From Amaurobius ferox (taxonomy: Eukaryota > Arthropoda > Arachnida > Araneae > Amaurobiidae): 64,000 bases of DNA. Every line of letters starts with the position of its first letter. Position 1 is the first letter of the stretch. The notes beneath the pieces were generated by a model that did not search any database, was not told the origin of the DNA, and saw nothing but the letters and a program-made list of their open reading frames with translations. The position numbers were made by a program, and so were the translations under genes. Location: assembly GCA_951213105.1 (NCBI GenBank), contig OX578145.1:9175691-9239690 (forward strand), given 5' to 3'. Of the stretch, positions 12,421 to 23,199 are shown in pieces.

Positions 12421-13330
12421 TCTGATGTGGGCAGCACGTGACTTTCCTTATATAATGCAATGAACTTACTACTTTTACAGTAAAAATAAAATAGATTATT
12501 TTTATAGTAGATACTTGTATTCTTTCCAAGATATTGAATTTTCATTAATCAATCGTCATTTTCATCGATTTAACGTCATTTTTATCCATTTGGCGAGATT
12601 TTCGTTAATTTGGCAATATTTTAAAAAGTCGCCAAGTTGGCGACATTCCGCCAAATTCGTCGCTAAAATCTCGCCAAGCGTTATGGACAGAGAAATAAAT
12701 TATTCTTATAGCAGATAAATGATTATTGGAGTTCAAATACAAATGTATTACTCAAATTATCTTTTCTTATGAATGGAACGAACTAGATCCATGAGAATGA
12801 TGTCCCCACATTTATCGCATGATATTTCATATGAAAAGTGAGCATGTTTCTCAACAGTTAATATGTTTTTTTTTAATTTATAGGATTTTTTTATAATTTT
12901 TTTAAAATATGTGCCATATCTCGAGAACAGTTCATGCCAGCGTTCTAAAGTTTATGTCTATCGTTTGCTAAGGAAAAATTACATAAGAAATGTCTATTTG
13001 CGTAACTTTATTAGCGGTTTTGATTTTTTTTTAATTTCACTCGAAAATTTAGTGAGGGTTCTGAACATTCGATTGCGTTTAAAAACAATAGGTTTCCAGT
13101 ATTCACGGATTATGACTTTTGTACCCAATTTCATTCGAATCGTTCTATTCGTTCGTGAGATATCGTCTCACCAGACTCGCTGATACACACACACAGACAC
13201 AGACATCACCTCAAAAATGTCTGATTCGTGATCAGGGATGCTTGAAACGTGCTCTCCCATCGAAAACTCGAATTCGAATTTTTGACCCCGTCACAATACT
13301 TTCCTTATACATTATGTATATAAGGAAAGT
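12421..13330 (+). mobile_element. Family A element, copy A4
   Basis: Complete plus-orientation copy, and a good reference for the family. Left end TCTGATGTGGGCAGCACGTG then ACTTTCCTTATATAA; a perfect 17-base dyad GTCGCCAAGTTGGCGAC at 12628-12644; ATATCTCGAGAACAGTTC near 12917; (AC)n at about 13183-13202; terminal palindrome at 13298-13330 followed by AAAAA. Short open frames across it lack start-to-stop conservation between copies and are not genes. Confidence 0.85.
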
Positions 13331-13860
13331 AAAAATATGGCTTATAATATTTTTAACTACATAACTTATGGAATAGTATGATTAAAAAGAAACTCGATTG
13401 AAAAAACTATAGGAGCGCATTTGGAGTATGCGCATGCGCATTTTGCCATAACTGTAATTTCTTCATCCACTGAAACTAAGTTTGGTTGAATGAAATCGAT
13501 ATCATGGGTTTTAAATACAGGCCTTTTTATGTTAGTATGCGCGAGTATGTTTTGCAATATCCCGTTTTTTTTTCCCGATTAATTTCGCAATTAGTGCGAT
13601 AAAGTCACTTGATATTAACGCGTGATATTAAAAATCTTTGGTACAGCCAAAATACGAAATAAGGGTGTCTATTAGTTTTCGGTACAAAATTCACCCACTT
13701 TCTTTTGACCAAGACAAAGTAAGACGATCTGAAAAACACGACACAGATGTTTCCAAATGTCTCTTTCAAAATTTGCATTAAAAAAAAAAGGAAAACCCCA
13801 CAAACTGCTTAAAAATGGATTCTAATGTAAGAAAGTCGAGGTGAGCTACGCTTCAGTTAG
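13331..13860. other. Spacer, no gene seen
   Basis: Apparently unique AT-rich DNA with a few homopolymer runs (A at about 13780, T at about 13565). No coding or repeat signal was recognised. Confidence 0.45.
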
Positions 13861-14140
13861 TTCCATATATTAGAAACAAAATCGAGAGGGTCTTGTCTTC
13901 GAACATTTAATTAAATTTAAAATCAACTCTTCACACATTGGAATGATCGCACTCATTTTATTCGGATCGCTGCATTTGTTCTTGAGGTATCTTGTTCGCA
14001 GACTCACACATATACATCTATACATAATAAAGCACATAACCTCAAGAAAGTCGAGCCGAGTCCAGTGCTGCTCAATTCGTTGGGAAAGATTCGATTTTTG
14101 GACCTCGTCCAATACTTTTATATACGTTAATCTAATGTAC
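13861..14140 (+). repeat. Diverged relative of family A, 3' part
   Basis: The order of blocks matches the 3' half of family A: an ATTCGGATCGCTGCATTTGT segment, then ATCTTGTTCGCAGACTCACA, a short ACACATATACAT tract where the microsatellite normally sits, a segment like ACCTCAAGAAAGTCGAGCC, and TTTTGGACCTCGTCCAATAC near the end. Base identity is low, so this is an old copy or a sister family. The left half is not recognisable. Confidence 0.5.
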
Positions 14141-15150
14141 GCAAAACAAGAATATGTGAATGTAACCTTCTTGTAAATGACTTAAGACAGTCCTAGAGTT
14201 GTGTTACTTGACTCGTTGTACGTCTTTTACATTTGGAATTTTCATAAATATATATTCGAATCTTGTTGACTTCAATATTAGTGTCTCAAACTTAAGCTAT
14301 GAAAAAAATTGTTTCGACTGAAACTGACTTCATATCCTCTATTATTTAAACACAGTCTAGTCTCTTGGGGTTGGATAAAAGCTCGTACCATTGGGATTTT
14401 AATCAAGTTCTTTAGCCCTGGTTCGAGATTCTATGCCATTCTCTCGTGGGTAAATGAACATGTGTGAAAACGCCCCTCACCCCTCGATACCCCGCGGAAA
14501 CCGATATTGCTGTTGCCGGAAAGCCGCAGATTCTCAATGACGGCCTCTCTAGTCAGATAAGGCAAAGGATAATCCGTGCACCCCCTAGAAAACGATATCC
14601 GTGGCACGCACCCCTCTTAACCACAAAGGAACATTTTATCATTTTGGGATTAGCGGCTTCATAATACTCCTCCACATTCATTAAGCGCGCACTCTAATAT
14701 TAATACTGCCTTCGACAGTGACCCTAAGCATTAGATAACGATGATGTATGGGACCTATTTTAAAATTAAAAGTTTTAGAACTGTTTTCTCTACAAAATTT
14801 GAAATTTCGGTTCATTCGTCACTTCAGTCATCTCTCCTCTATAATGCTCCATAGGCGTCCATGCAAAAGGACCCGGCCCACGCGATCAGCTACTACAGAG
14901 AGAACATACATGAGGCGTGCACATAAAAGGACACTAACCTGCCACTAGACAAAAATACATGAGCACAGAGATCTTCATGACTGTGCCATCTGCCAGTAAA
15001 GCACTTTATCTGTTTCAGCACCGACATTGGCGGCTTATGAGACACATACAAACCCAGCACTTTTTCCAGCAACGGCTTTTTGTCTCTTTCTCTCTTTTTT
15101 TCATTTTAGATACGTATATAGCATGCATTTTTCGAGAATGACTGAATCTG
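14141..15150. other. Unique stretch, no gene recognised
   Basis: Apparently single-copy DNA within this window. About 14460-14640 and 14850-15060 are GC-richer than average and have short plus-strand open frames of about 60-66 codons, none with a recognisable motif. They could be exon remnants, but I see no convincing splice-site arrangement. Confidence 0.35.
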
Positions 15151-15225
15151 TACATCCTTGTTGTTGTTGTTTTTGAGACCCAGACCGTCCGACCTACCAG
15201 AAAGGTGTAAGGTAACGTATATCCC
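15150..15225 (-). repeat. 3' tail of a SINE-like repeat with (TTG)n
   Basis: TTGTTGTTGTTG followed by GAGACCCAGACCGTCCGACC and AGGTGTAAGGTAAC. The same tail occurs in the other orientation at 47335-47410 (ending in CAACAACAAC) and at the end of the tRNA-like repeat at 55360-55617. The simple-repeat end fits a SINE or LINE 3' terminus, read on the minus strand. Only the tail can be assigned here. Confidence 0.6.
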
Positions 15226-15983
15226 TGTGAAATTCGTTTTAGTCTGGATGTTGGAGGATAGATATATAATTTGTTATAGACTTGAATATTTGTCGAACTG
15301 AATGATTGTAGGGATTTAATACCGGGACAGAAATAATAACTGAAATCTAGCTCCCTCCATTTGACTTACTTTTCATACCAAAATCCATGTTTAAATAGCT
15401 TGCAGAGGATCAAATTATACGATTTTTTTTTTTTTTTTTTTTTTTTGAAAAAATCTGTATTGTAGGTCCAAATGATTTCAATGATAGCTTCCATTTAAAG
15501 GGCTTGAAAAGATATTTCGATTGCTACCATACTTGAGAATAGCCACCTCGAGAGGGAGAGGCTAATGATGCCACGAAAGCAAAAATTGTATCGCGTCTAT
15601 TTTTCAGTATAGTGATTGAAACTGTAAAGTTTCGTTATCATTGAGCCGTATATAACTCCTTTTATGCATGATTAATTATGTAAAATTCTGTCCTATGGTG
15701 CCATGTTAAAGAAATATAAAATTCCGAATCCATTTCGAAGTTTTCGCTCGAGTTTCAAAAAATTCTATTCATCTCCAGATTTTTGACAATAAAACCGGAT
15801 ATAGAGAGTTACGTGGGAATCCATTAATATTTGTAGCCGCTATAGTATACACAAGAAATCGACCCCCAGACAGACGGATATCACTCCAAAAATAGTCAAA
15901 ACGTATTCAGGATGCCCTTAAACATATATTGGCATCAAAATCTCTCATTCGAAAATTTTCGTGAAAACAATATTTTTTCTATA
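15226..15983. other. Spacer with T24 run and an old element relic
   Basis: No gene. A run of 24 T bases lies at 15423-15446. From about 15780 to 15983, blocks such as AGACAGACGGATATCACTCC followed by AAAAATAGTC and a terminal-like segment resemble the 3' end of families A and B. This is therefore probably an old element of that type, cut at 15983 by the Tc1 insertion that follows. Confidence 0.45.
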
Positions 15984-16120
15984 CTACATTCAAATGCCAA
16001 AATTCATGGGATAGCACTGTGCAGATTTACAAGTGGCGCTCACATCGCGTTAAAAAGGCATAAAGAGGCAAAGGATTGTCAATGTTTTCTTTTGAATGTC
16101 CTGTGAAACATTAAATAACG

Positions 16121-16328
16121 GTGCTAATGGCTACCAGACGGAAATTAACCGAATTTGAACTTGGATTAATAGATGGAGCTCAACGGAAGGGGCATAGCAT
16201 TTCGAAATTTGTTGAGACTTTGAAGATTTCTCCTTCGACGGTTCAAGGGTGTATCGAGAGCACATCATGGAAGGCATTACGTCCACGAGGGACGGCGCAG
16301 TGGGCGGCCACGGCTGCTGAATGATCGA
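16121..16328 (+). pseudogene. Tc1 transposase, N-terminal part
   Basis: The frame from the ATG near 16127 reads ATRRKLTEFELGLIDGAQRK and then SISKFVETLKISPSTVQ, a helix-turn-helix DNA-binding start as in Tc1-family transposases. After a frame change it continues as GRRSGRPRLLNDR, the GRPR-type linker. The frame is then interrupted by the LINE at 16329. The duplicated target TGAATGATCGA ends this part (16318-16328) and restarts the next (18436-18446). Confidence 0.8.
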
Positions 16329-18435
16329 AGAGAAATAGAATGCGTAAGACATGGCAGGCTAACAGAGACCCTACCCTTAAAAGGGAGCTTAATAGACTCA
16401 CGTGTAAAGTCAGTGAAAAAATTGTCGCAGAAAAGCAGCAACAGTATAAAGAATTAATCGAATCCCTTAGCCAGGAAGACGTATCGCTCTGCAATCTATC
16501 GCAATTCGCTAAAAGACTCAGAAAACCTCAAATTAAACTCCCGCCACTAATAGATGGCGCTAATATTGCGTACTCAGACGAAGAAAAGGCAGAGGCGCTT
16601 GCTAGGCATTACGAAAAGCAATTTGAACCAAACCACGATCTAATGTGTCAGGACACCCTAAGAAAGGTTAAACAAACTCTAAACAATTTCAGGAACTCCC
16701 CGGTCACGGCTGAGATTAACCCAGCCACCCCGCAAGAAATAGTAGATATTATCAAAAACCTTAAAAACCGTAAAAGCCCAGGGCACGACAAAATCAGGAA
16801 TATCGCGGTAAAAAACCTACCCTTAAATATAATATTTTACTTGACCATCTTAATAAATAAAATACTAGAACTAAATTATTTCCCCAAAGAATGGAAGGAA
16901 GCGATAATTATAGCGATCCATAAACCTGGTGAGGATGCCTCAATTCCAGCCAACTACAGACCAATCAGTTTGTTGCCGACACTTAGTAAAATTACTGAGA
17001 AAATAATTCTTAAGAGACTGAACACGCACCTTAGTGAGAATGACATTATCATTCCGGAGCAGTTTGGATTTCGGCCAAAACACTCCACCACTCATCAATT
17101 GCTGAGAGTGGTAGAGTACATTTCTTCGGGTTTTAATAATAAGACACCCACAGCTGCGATTTTTCTTGACATCCAAAAAGCCTTTGATAAAGTGTGGCAC
17201 TGTGGATTAGCTTACAAATTGATCACTCTAAAAGTCCCTGACGCACTTGTCAAACTTTTAATTTCATACCTAAATAACAGACACTTTCGAGTCAGAGTAA
17301 AAAATAACTTATCTACACCCAAGCTCATTAAAAGTAGTGTACCGCAAGGATCCATCCTGGGCCCGACACTCTTTAACATATATCTAAATGACATTCCCAG
17401 GACCCCAGACACGGAGCTGGCACTCTATGCAGACGACAGCGCGATACTTGCAAAACACCCTTACGTCTCAGTAATGCACAGACAGCTACAACAACACTTA
17501 GACATACTCCAAACATGGCTGGAAAAATGGCGAATAAAATTAAATCCCAATAAATGTCATTGGATTTATTTCTCAAGAAAACGTAAACCTCCGCCTCCTC
17601 TGTACATAAACAACCATGCCCTAAAAGCGGAAAAATCTACTAAATACCTAGGTGTAACGATAGACTCCCACCTAACTTGGAAACTGCACGTAACGAACAT
17701 AATCAAAAAAGCGTATATAACCATAGGAGCCTTATACCCAATGATAGGAAACGGAAATCTAAGTTATCAAAATAAACTCCTAATTTATAAATCGGTCATC
17801 CGCCCGGGAATGCTGTATGCAGCACCCGTATGGGGATATGCCTGTAAAACTACCATAGACTTATTAGAGACAAGACAAAACAAAACCCTAAGGATTATAA
17901 GGAAAGCCCCTAGATACTTAAGAAACTCGGTAATTAGGAAAGACTTCAAAATAAAAACTGTTAGAGCCCAAATCAAAAAGCTAGCGCTTAAATTCTACAA
18001 AAATCTGCCATCTGTCCCAAATGAACTATTATTTAATCTGCATGACTATGATCATCGCAAGGCTAAATCTCGTAAGAGACCCCGCTCGGTACTTAACTTT
18101 GATATTCGGTACTAGGAACGTCCCACCTTAATCAGTTGATATTAAAGAAAACTCGCGATCTTTGGTTTTCTACAAAATGTTTAAAATCCTAAACTGCTAA
18201 AATGCTAGGTTACCCTCAGATCTGCATCAACCCCCCCAAACTGCTTAATCTCTTAATGTGCAACAAACTGCCACACTAGGAGCTAGGACAAATAATAAAA
18301 ACAGTAAATCAAAAACCTCGAACCTCCAACTATGGACCAATGAAATAATGTCACAGTATGAAGATAAGAACCACACCTAGAGATTGGAGATTAAAGGCGC
18401 TTCGCGCCTGGTGCTCTGTTCTGGACGAAACTCTA
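16329..18435 (+). mobile_element. 5'-truncated non-LTR retrotransposon (Jockey-like)
   Basis: Flanked by an 11-bp direct repeat, TGAATGATCGA, at 16318-16328 and 18436-18446. That repeat is part of the interrupted Tc1 sequence and so marks a target-site duplication. The element begins inside its second ORF, which is usual for LINE copies truncated during reverse transcription. After the ORF stop at 18115 there is a 3' region of about 320 bases with a small hairpin, GGCGCTTCGCGCC, near 18394-18406. There is no poly(A), so the 3' end is unusual for Jockey. Confidence 0.85.
16340..18115 (+). CDS. LINE ORF2, reverse transcriptase, open frame
   Basis: A 591-codon open frame encoding a non-LTR reverse transcriptase that copies the element's RNA at a nicked genomic target. 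Seen in order: KSPGHDKIRN (about residues 142-151), HKPGEDASIPANYRPISLLP (about 194-213), the first catalytic aspartate in FLDIQKAFDKVWH (about 275), SVPQGSILGPTLFNIYLNDI (about 334), the catalytic YADD (about 362-365), KYLGVTID (about 435) and a C-terminal region. This set and order fit the Jockey/CR1 group. The apurinic endonuclease domain that should precede it is missing because the copy is 5'-truncated. The ATG at 16340 is simply the first in frame. No stop interrupts it, which suggests a fairly young insertion; without ORF1 and the endonuclease it is unlikely to move by itself. Confidence 0.9.
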   Translation: MRKTWQANRDPTLKRELNRLTCKVSEKIVAEKQQQYKELIESLSQEDVSLCNLSQFAKRLRKPQIKLPPLIDGANIAYSDEEKAEALARHYEKQFEPNHDLMCQDTLRKVKQTLNNFRNSPVTAEINPATPQEIVDIIKNLKNRKSPGHDKIRNIAVKNLPLNIIFYLTILINKILELNYFPKEWKEAIIIAIHKPGEDASIPANYRPISLLPTLSKITEKIILKRLNTHLSENDIIIPEQFGFRPKHSTTHQLLRVVEYISSGFNNKTPTAAIFLDIQKAFDKVWHCGLAYKLITLKVPDALVKLLISYLNNRHFRVRVKNNLSTPKLIKSSVPQGSILGPTLFNIYLNDIPRTPDTELALYADDSAILAKHPYVSVMHRQLQQHLDILQTWLEKWRIKLNPNKCHWIYFSRKRKPPPPLYINNHALKAEKSTKYLGVTIDSHLTWKLHVTNIIKKAYITIGALYPMIGNGNLSYQNKLLIYKSVIRPGMLYAAPVWGYACKTTIDLLETRQNKTLRIIRKAPRYLRNSVIRKDFKIKTVRAQIKKLALKFYKNLPSVPNELLFNLHDYDHRKAKSRKRPRSVLNFDIRY

Positions 18436-19260
18436 TGAATGATCGAGACCAGCGACGTCTGAGCAGAAGCGTCCGTGTTAACAGACGAACGACACTGCAT
18501 CAACTGACTACCACATTCAATGAGGAACTAACTCACTAGAAGCGTATCTGTGAGGTCTGTGCAGCGAAATTTGACGTTAATGGGATACGGCAATAGAAGA
18601 CCGCCCGAGTGCCTTTACTCACAGTCCATCATCGACTTCCGTGCATCAATGGACCTTAGATGATAGGAAGAAGGTGGCGTGGTCCAATGAGTCGCGTTTC
18701 CAGTTAGTACGAGCTGATAGTTGCTTTCGAGTGGGGCGCAAACCCCATAAGGCTATGGATCCAACTTGCCAATAAGGCAATGTACAAGCCGGTGGTGGTT
18801 CCATAATGGTGTGGGGAGTGTTTATTTGGCATGGATTGGGTCCTCTAGTCAAATTTAACCGATCATTGACAGGAAATTGCTATGTTCACCGGCTTGGTGA
18901 CCTGACCATTAGAAGCCATTTATGGACTTGTCGTACCCCAATACAGATACGGATGGTCTAGGATGATAATGCTCGGTGTCATCGGGTCCATATTGCTTGC
19001 GATTGGCTTGAAGAGCATTCTGGATAATTCCAGCATATGATTTGGTTTCTTAGATCGCCAGACATGAACTCCTTGGAGCATATCTGGGATATGATCGAAA
19101 GAGCCATGCGTGCCCAAATTCTAGCACCTTCCACAATCATTCGATTATGAGCTGTTATCGAGACAGCATGACTGAACATTTCACCTGGAGACTTCTGCCG
19201 ACTAGTTGAGTCCATGCCACTTTGAATTGCTGCACTTTGCCGAACTAAAGGAGGCTCATC
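18436..19260 (+). pseudogene. Tc1 transposase, middle and C-terminal part
   Basis: Continuation of the transposase begun at 16121. Readable segments are NDRDQRRLSRSVRVNRRTTL, then VAWSNESRFQLV (family position of an acidic active-site segment), GGGSIMVWGVFIWHGLGPLV, DDNARCHR (the second aspartate segment) and SPDMNSLEHIWDMIERAMRA. Several in-frame stops and frame changes occur, so it is inactive. Together with the N-terminal part it shows that the Tc1 copy was in place before the LINE landed in it. Confidence 0.85.
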
Positions 19261-19411
19261 ACGATATTAGAGAAGTATCCTATGACTTTTGGCACTTGAG
19301 AGTATATTACATAGTATGAGAAAGTAAAATTAATTAATATTAATTTCTTCATGCCGGTTAAAATTGATAAAATTAGAATAATGTTATGGTTTTCGAAAAG
19401 GTGGCAAATTG

Positions 19412-19935
19412 TCAAAATGTATGCAATGCTCTCTGAAAGTCTATTTCTGTCTCTGGGAAACTTTTATCGAGTTTGAAATTATACATATTCAATGAAATTT
19501 CAGGTAGGGTAATGTTTTTTTTAATGGGATGAAAAACAAGAAAGTTTTTCAAAAATGGACAGGAATTTATCATTAACCGCATATTGCACAAGAGCCGTAG
19601 AAAGTTTACCACCTTTGACATCTCGAGCGTGTTCCGCTAAACGGATGCCAACAGTACATTTTGTATTACCAATCTAAAATTTATAGTCACCATCAGGAGA
19701 TAACTAGGGGACGACATACACCCCAGCAAAGCTTTTAAAGTCATCAATATCCCCAAGTTTATCAGAACGAATACGATTAAATAAAGTGGTAATATTAGAG
19801 TGAGCAAGTTTGAAACCAAATTCATGACAGAAATGAATAAAAGGACGGAAAATCTTGGGATGGTAACGAACACCAGATTTATGGGCTAAAGGATCTTTAA
19901 TAGCAACAAGTTTATTATCAAACTGTGTACATTTA
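19412..19935 (-). pseudogene. Penelope-like element, C-terminal GIY-YIG relic
   Basis: On the minus strand from about 19935 downward a broken frame gives KDPLAHKSGVRYHPKIFRPF, SDKLGDIDDFKSFAGVYVVP, a stop, IGNTKCTVGIRLAEHARDVK and GGKLSTALVQYAVN. GVY followed by IGNT, then an arginine and a histidine, matches the GIY-YIG nuclease that canonical EN+ Penelope elements carry at their C-terminus. Two or more stops interrupt it, so it is dead. It belongs to a different Penelope lineage from the two long frames at 33103 and 57968, where the nuclease is N-terminal. Confidence 0.6.
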
Positions 19936-20287
19936 ATTATTAACGCCCCACAGCGCTCTGGCGGTTTTAAAATGTTTTGTACGTTTTTTCAGATGTTTCA
20001 ATAAATGACTTTTCGTTTTAAAGACGTTTTGTCCTTAATCTTATTTATAAAATGTATCATTGGCACAGTACGGCAAATATATGAGTATAATGAATTCAGC
20101 TGACTTTCAATTTCTCGGTGATGGGTTGGTGGCAGAAACGTTCCAAAAATGCTCGAAGAGTAAATAATTATATATTTTATTGTTGATTACTTAGAAGCGT
20201 TTTAAAACTTTGATTGTCATGAACAATTACGATTATAATGTAATTTTTAATACATTTAACAATACTATGTCTTATTCTTCATTCTTA
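19936..20287. other. Spacer, no gene seen
   Basis: AT-rich sequence between the Penelope relic and the next Tc1 element. No coding or structural signal was recognised beyond possible upstream remains of the relic. Confidence 0.4.
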
Positions 20288-21666
20288 CACTGCTCACGAC
20301 TGAAATGGCAACACCATGAATAAATTGATATATCCTTATGAAATTTACAGAATATAATTGTAACATGGAGATGTAAAAATGATCAAAAAATCATACCTGG
20401 AAAATGAAAGCATGGACCTTTATTGACATTAGATCAATATGAATTAAGCCCACCTCTAGCTGCTATGCAGGATTGAATACGACGAGGCATCCCGTCAATG
20501 AGATGGTCAGTAGTGTCCTGAGGGGTGGCATTCCACACAGCATAATATTAGGCTTGTAACTGAACATGGTTTGCTGGATTTGGGAGTTTTCTTAATCGGC
20601 GACCCATGATGTTCCAGATATGCTCAACTGGCAACAAATCCAAAGAATATGCTAACCAAATCAGGATATCAAAACCTTGTAAACTATTCATAGTTACCTA
20701 TGCAGTATGTAGCCTGACGTTATCCTGCTGAAAAAGCACTCCAGGCCTGGTTGGTTCTGACATTGTGAGACCTGTGGCTGTACCACAGGTCTCACAATGT
20801 CAGAGACGTATCGTTGTGCCGTGATACTGCCAGAAACGTGGACCAAAGATGTTCGTCCATCAAATGTTATACTATTCCTAACCATGGTACCACTTAAGGG
20901 ACTGCTTGTCGACTGATGGAAAAAGCTTCCTGGCAGCGTTGTTGAAAGCTCCGCCATACGCAAGTACGGCCATCTGGCATGCCAAAACAGAATCGTGAAC
21001 GGAATGTATCGCCATTCTGCGACTCATTGCTTCTCATTTGATACCACTGGAGGCGACATAACCGGTGAAGAAGTTGAAACGTTGGTGTCAAAAAAGGTCG
21101 TCTACCTCGGAGTTCTGCGTCGTAAGCGGTTTCGAATTGTTTGCGTCGAAACCACGTTACCTATAGTGTGGGATAAATGTCGTTGTAATACGGTTGCTGT
21201 GGTAAATAGCTCCCGTGCAACGCTTCTCAGAAGCATACGATCTGCACGTGGTGTGGTACACCTGGAAGCTTCGCTGCCTGATCTTCGTGTCATTTCGTTG
21301 TGTCTCGCGAACGGTAAACACACACCGTTGAACCATGCTCAGATCACGACCGAATGGTTCAGCGAAGGCTCAATCCACCCTCACGTAAAGCAATCATTTG
21401 TTGCCGTTCCGTTGACAGCAACTGAACGTATGCGGTACGGCGACGTACTCTTGGCATACTGTGATGATTTTTACAACCTCAAACCAATGACTCTGTAATT
21501 TAGCTGTGATATCGCTCCTCTTTGACCTGAAGTTGCTATGTTGCTCGGCAAGGTGTTACGTCACTATGCGTCACGAAACTGTGATCATTTGCACATCTCG
21601 CTTTGCTAATTTACATAAAGCTACACCTACAGCTTTATGGTGTTGCGATTTCAGTTGTGAGCAGTG
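20288..21666 (-). mobile_element. Tc1/mariner-type element, decayed
   Basis: Terminal inverted repeats CACTGCTCACGACTGAAATG (left) and the complement of ATTTCAGTTGTGAGCAGTG (right) are flanked by TA at 20286-20287 and 21667-21668. The 1379-bp length is normal for Tc1. The transposase lies on the minus strand and is broken. The region is GC-richer (about half G+C between 20990 and 21480) than its surroundings, as is often so for transposon coding sequence. An internal inverted repeat, CACAGGTCTCACAATGTCAG near 20780-20800 with its complement nearby at 20755-20775, has disturbed the coding frame. Confidence 0.85.
20450..21440 (-). pseudogene. Tc1-family transposase pseudogene
   Basis: Minus-strand segments read SGSEASRCTTPRADRMLLRS and VARELFTTATVLQRHLSHTI plus VSTQTIRNRLRRRTPR (the bipartite DNA-binding region). 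Further on come LSGTMVRNSITFDGRTSLVH and GSITAQRYVSDIVRPVV (catalytic domain with the usual Tc1 wording). These are in different frames with stops between. The plus-strand 167-codon open frame at 20995-21498 is its antisense shadow and is not a gene. Confidence 0.85.
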
Positions 21667-21866
21667 TAGTATAAAAGAAGCGTTTCGCAACTCCTGATCG
21701 TCATTAACAAATACGATTCAAATGCATTTATTAATGCAATTAATTGTTTTACTTTTGACTCAATAAGCAATTAAACAATGTAATTATATAACAAGAAAGA
21801 CCAATCACTCATAAAGCATTTATTATGAAACATTTTCCAACCGAAATGCAAGTTTAGTTAATAAAC

Positions 21867-23163
21867 ACTAGCCGAACTCCCGTTGAAAATCACCGGTCTC
21901 ACAATAAACAACCCCCGAATAATGCAAATTTTTGAATAATTCGCGTTTCACATTCACTCGTAAATAGAATATTTTGGTGTACAGAACCCTAAAGAAGAAA
22001 ATATTGGAAAACTGAAGTTACATATTTTCTTTCTTTTGAACTATTTACCCGAACACCAAATTTGAAGAATCTTATTTCATTCCGAGGCATTCTATTTTAT
22101 CATTATCTATTTTATCATCTCACTTTTCGAACTTTTTTCTGTAGAGCACCGCCTAAATGAACATTTTTGAAACACTCTATTCGTCTTCACTTTTTTTACA
22201 AATAGTTAACCCGTGTACCAAATTTTAAGCCTATATCAAATTGTAAAGGAGGCGTTTCTCATTTGTTCGTCAAATCGAACATTTTAGTATGCGGTACCCC
22301 GCTACATTAGCAATTTTTGGAAAACTGAAATTAGACACTTCTTTCCTTTAGTGCACCAAATTTGAAGTTTCTATCTCATCGCGAAGGATGCTTTTTTTAT
22401 CATTTCACCTTCTGAATGTTTATGTGTGGCGTACCCACCTCCTTAAATGAGCATTTATTAAAAACTCTATTTTTCTAGGGGTTTTTATCAGTTGATTAGA
22501 CCATATACAAAATATCAAGCTTTTACCACATTTTAAAAAGGGCGTTTCTCATTTATTCCGAAAATCGAACAGTTTGTTGTGCGACACCCATTAAAGTAGA
22601 AAATATTCAAACGTTCTACCAGTACACCAAATTTGAAGTATCTTATTTCATCCCGAAACACGCTATTTTATCATGTCACCTTTTGAACGTTTTCCCCTGG
22701 AGCACCCCCTTAAATGAATATTTTTGAAGCATTCTATTCGTCTTGGTTTTTATATTTTTTTTATCAAATAATAATCCTGTGTACCACAGTTCAAGCCTCA
22801 ATCGCATTTTGAAGGAGATGTTTCTCATTTATTCTGGAAATTGAACATTTTGGTGTGCAAAACCCCCTAAAGAAGAAGACATTGAAAATCTAAAACTGCA
22901 CACTTTCTTCCTTTCAAACGATTTGCCCATACAACAAATTTCTCTATATCATTTCTAAGTATGCTTTTCTATCATTTCACTGTTCAAACGTTTTGGTGTA
23001 GAGCATCCCCCTCTTCAAAACAATTTCAGAAAATAAGAATTTTTCCAAAGGGTTGAACTATAAACCTGTGTAACAGATTGCAAGTCTATTTGTTCGGGTA
23101 GTGCCTAAAAAAGGCGCGACAGACGGACAGACAGAGGGACACTTGGTAATTAGTATATATAGT
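21867..23163 (+). repeat. ~285-bp diverged tandem repeat, about 4 units
   Basis: A tandem array in which recognisable words recur about every 270-300 bases: GAACATTTTAGTATGCGG, GAACAGTTTGTTGTGCGAC and GAACATTTTGGTGTGC at about 22276, 22569 and 22844; and CACTTTTCGAAC, CACCTTCTGAATG, CACCTTTTGAACG and CACTGTTCAAACG at about 22121, 22406, 22677 and 22979. The two word sets alternate, so half-units of about 140 bases are likely. The array ends with CAGACGGACAGACAGAGGGA and then ACTTGGTAATTAGTATATAT, which looks like the end of a mobile element. The same array lies on the other strand at 37290-39120. No protein is encoded. Confidence 0.75.
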
Positions 23164-23199
23164 TTTCTAAAATGAGATACATTTAGTGCTGATATATTT

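Larger units (their letters stand above)
15984..19302 (+). mobile_element. Tc1/mariner element split by a LINE insertion
   Basis: Imperfect terminal inverted repeats face each other: CTACATTCAAATGCCAAAAT at the left and, at the right, the complement of a segment reading CTCTCAAGTGCCAAAAGTCA. TA dinucleotides flank both (15982-15983 and 19303-19304). The transposase N-terminal part (to about 16328) and the rest (from about 18447) are on the same strand, separated by the LINE at 16329-18435. Removing the LINE leaves an element of about 1.2 kb, normal for Tc1. Confidence 0.85.

Noticed and set aside
20995..21498. 167-codon plus-strand frame
   Set aside because: It is antisense to a recognisable Tc1 transposase on the minus strand.
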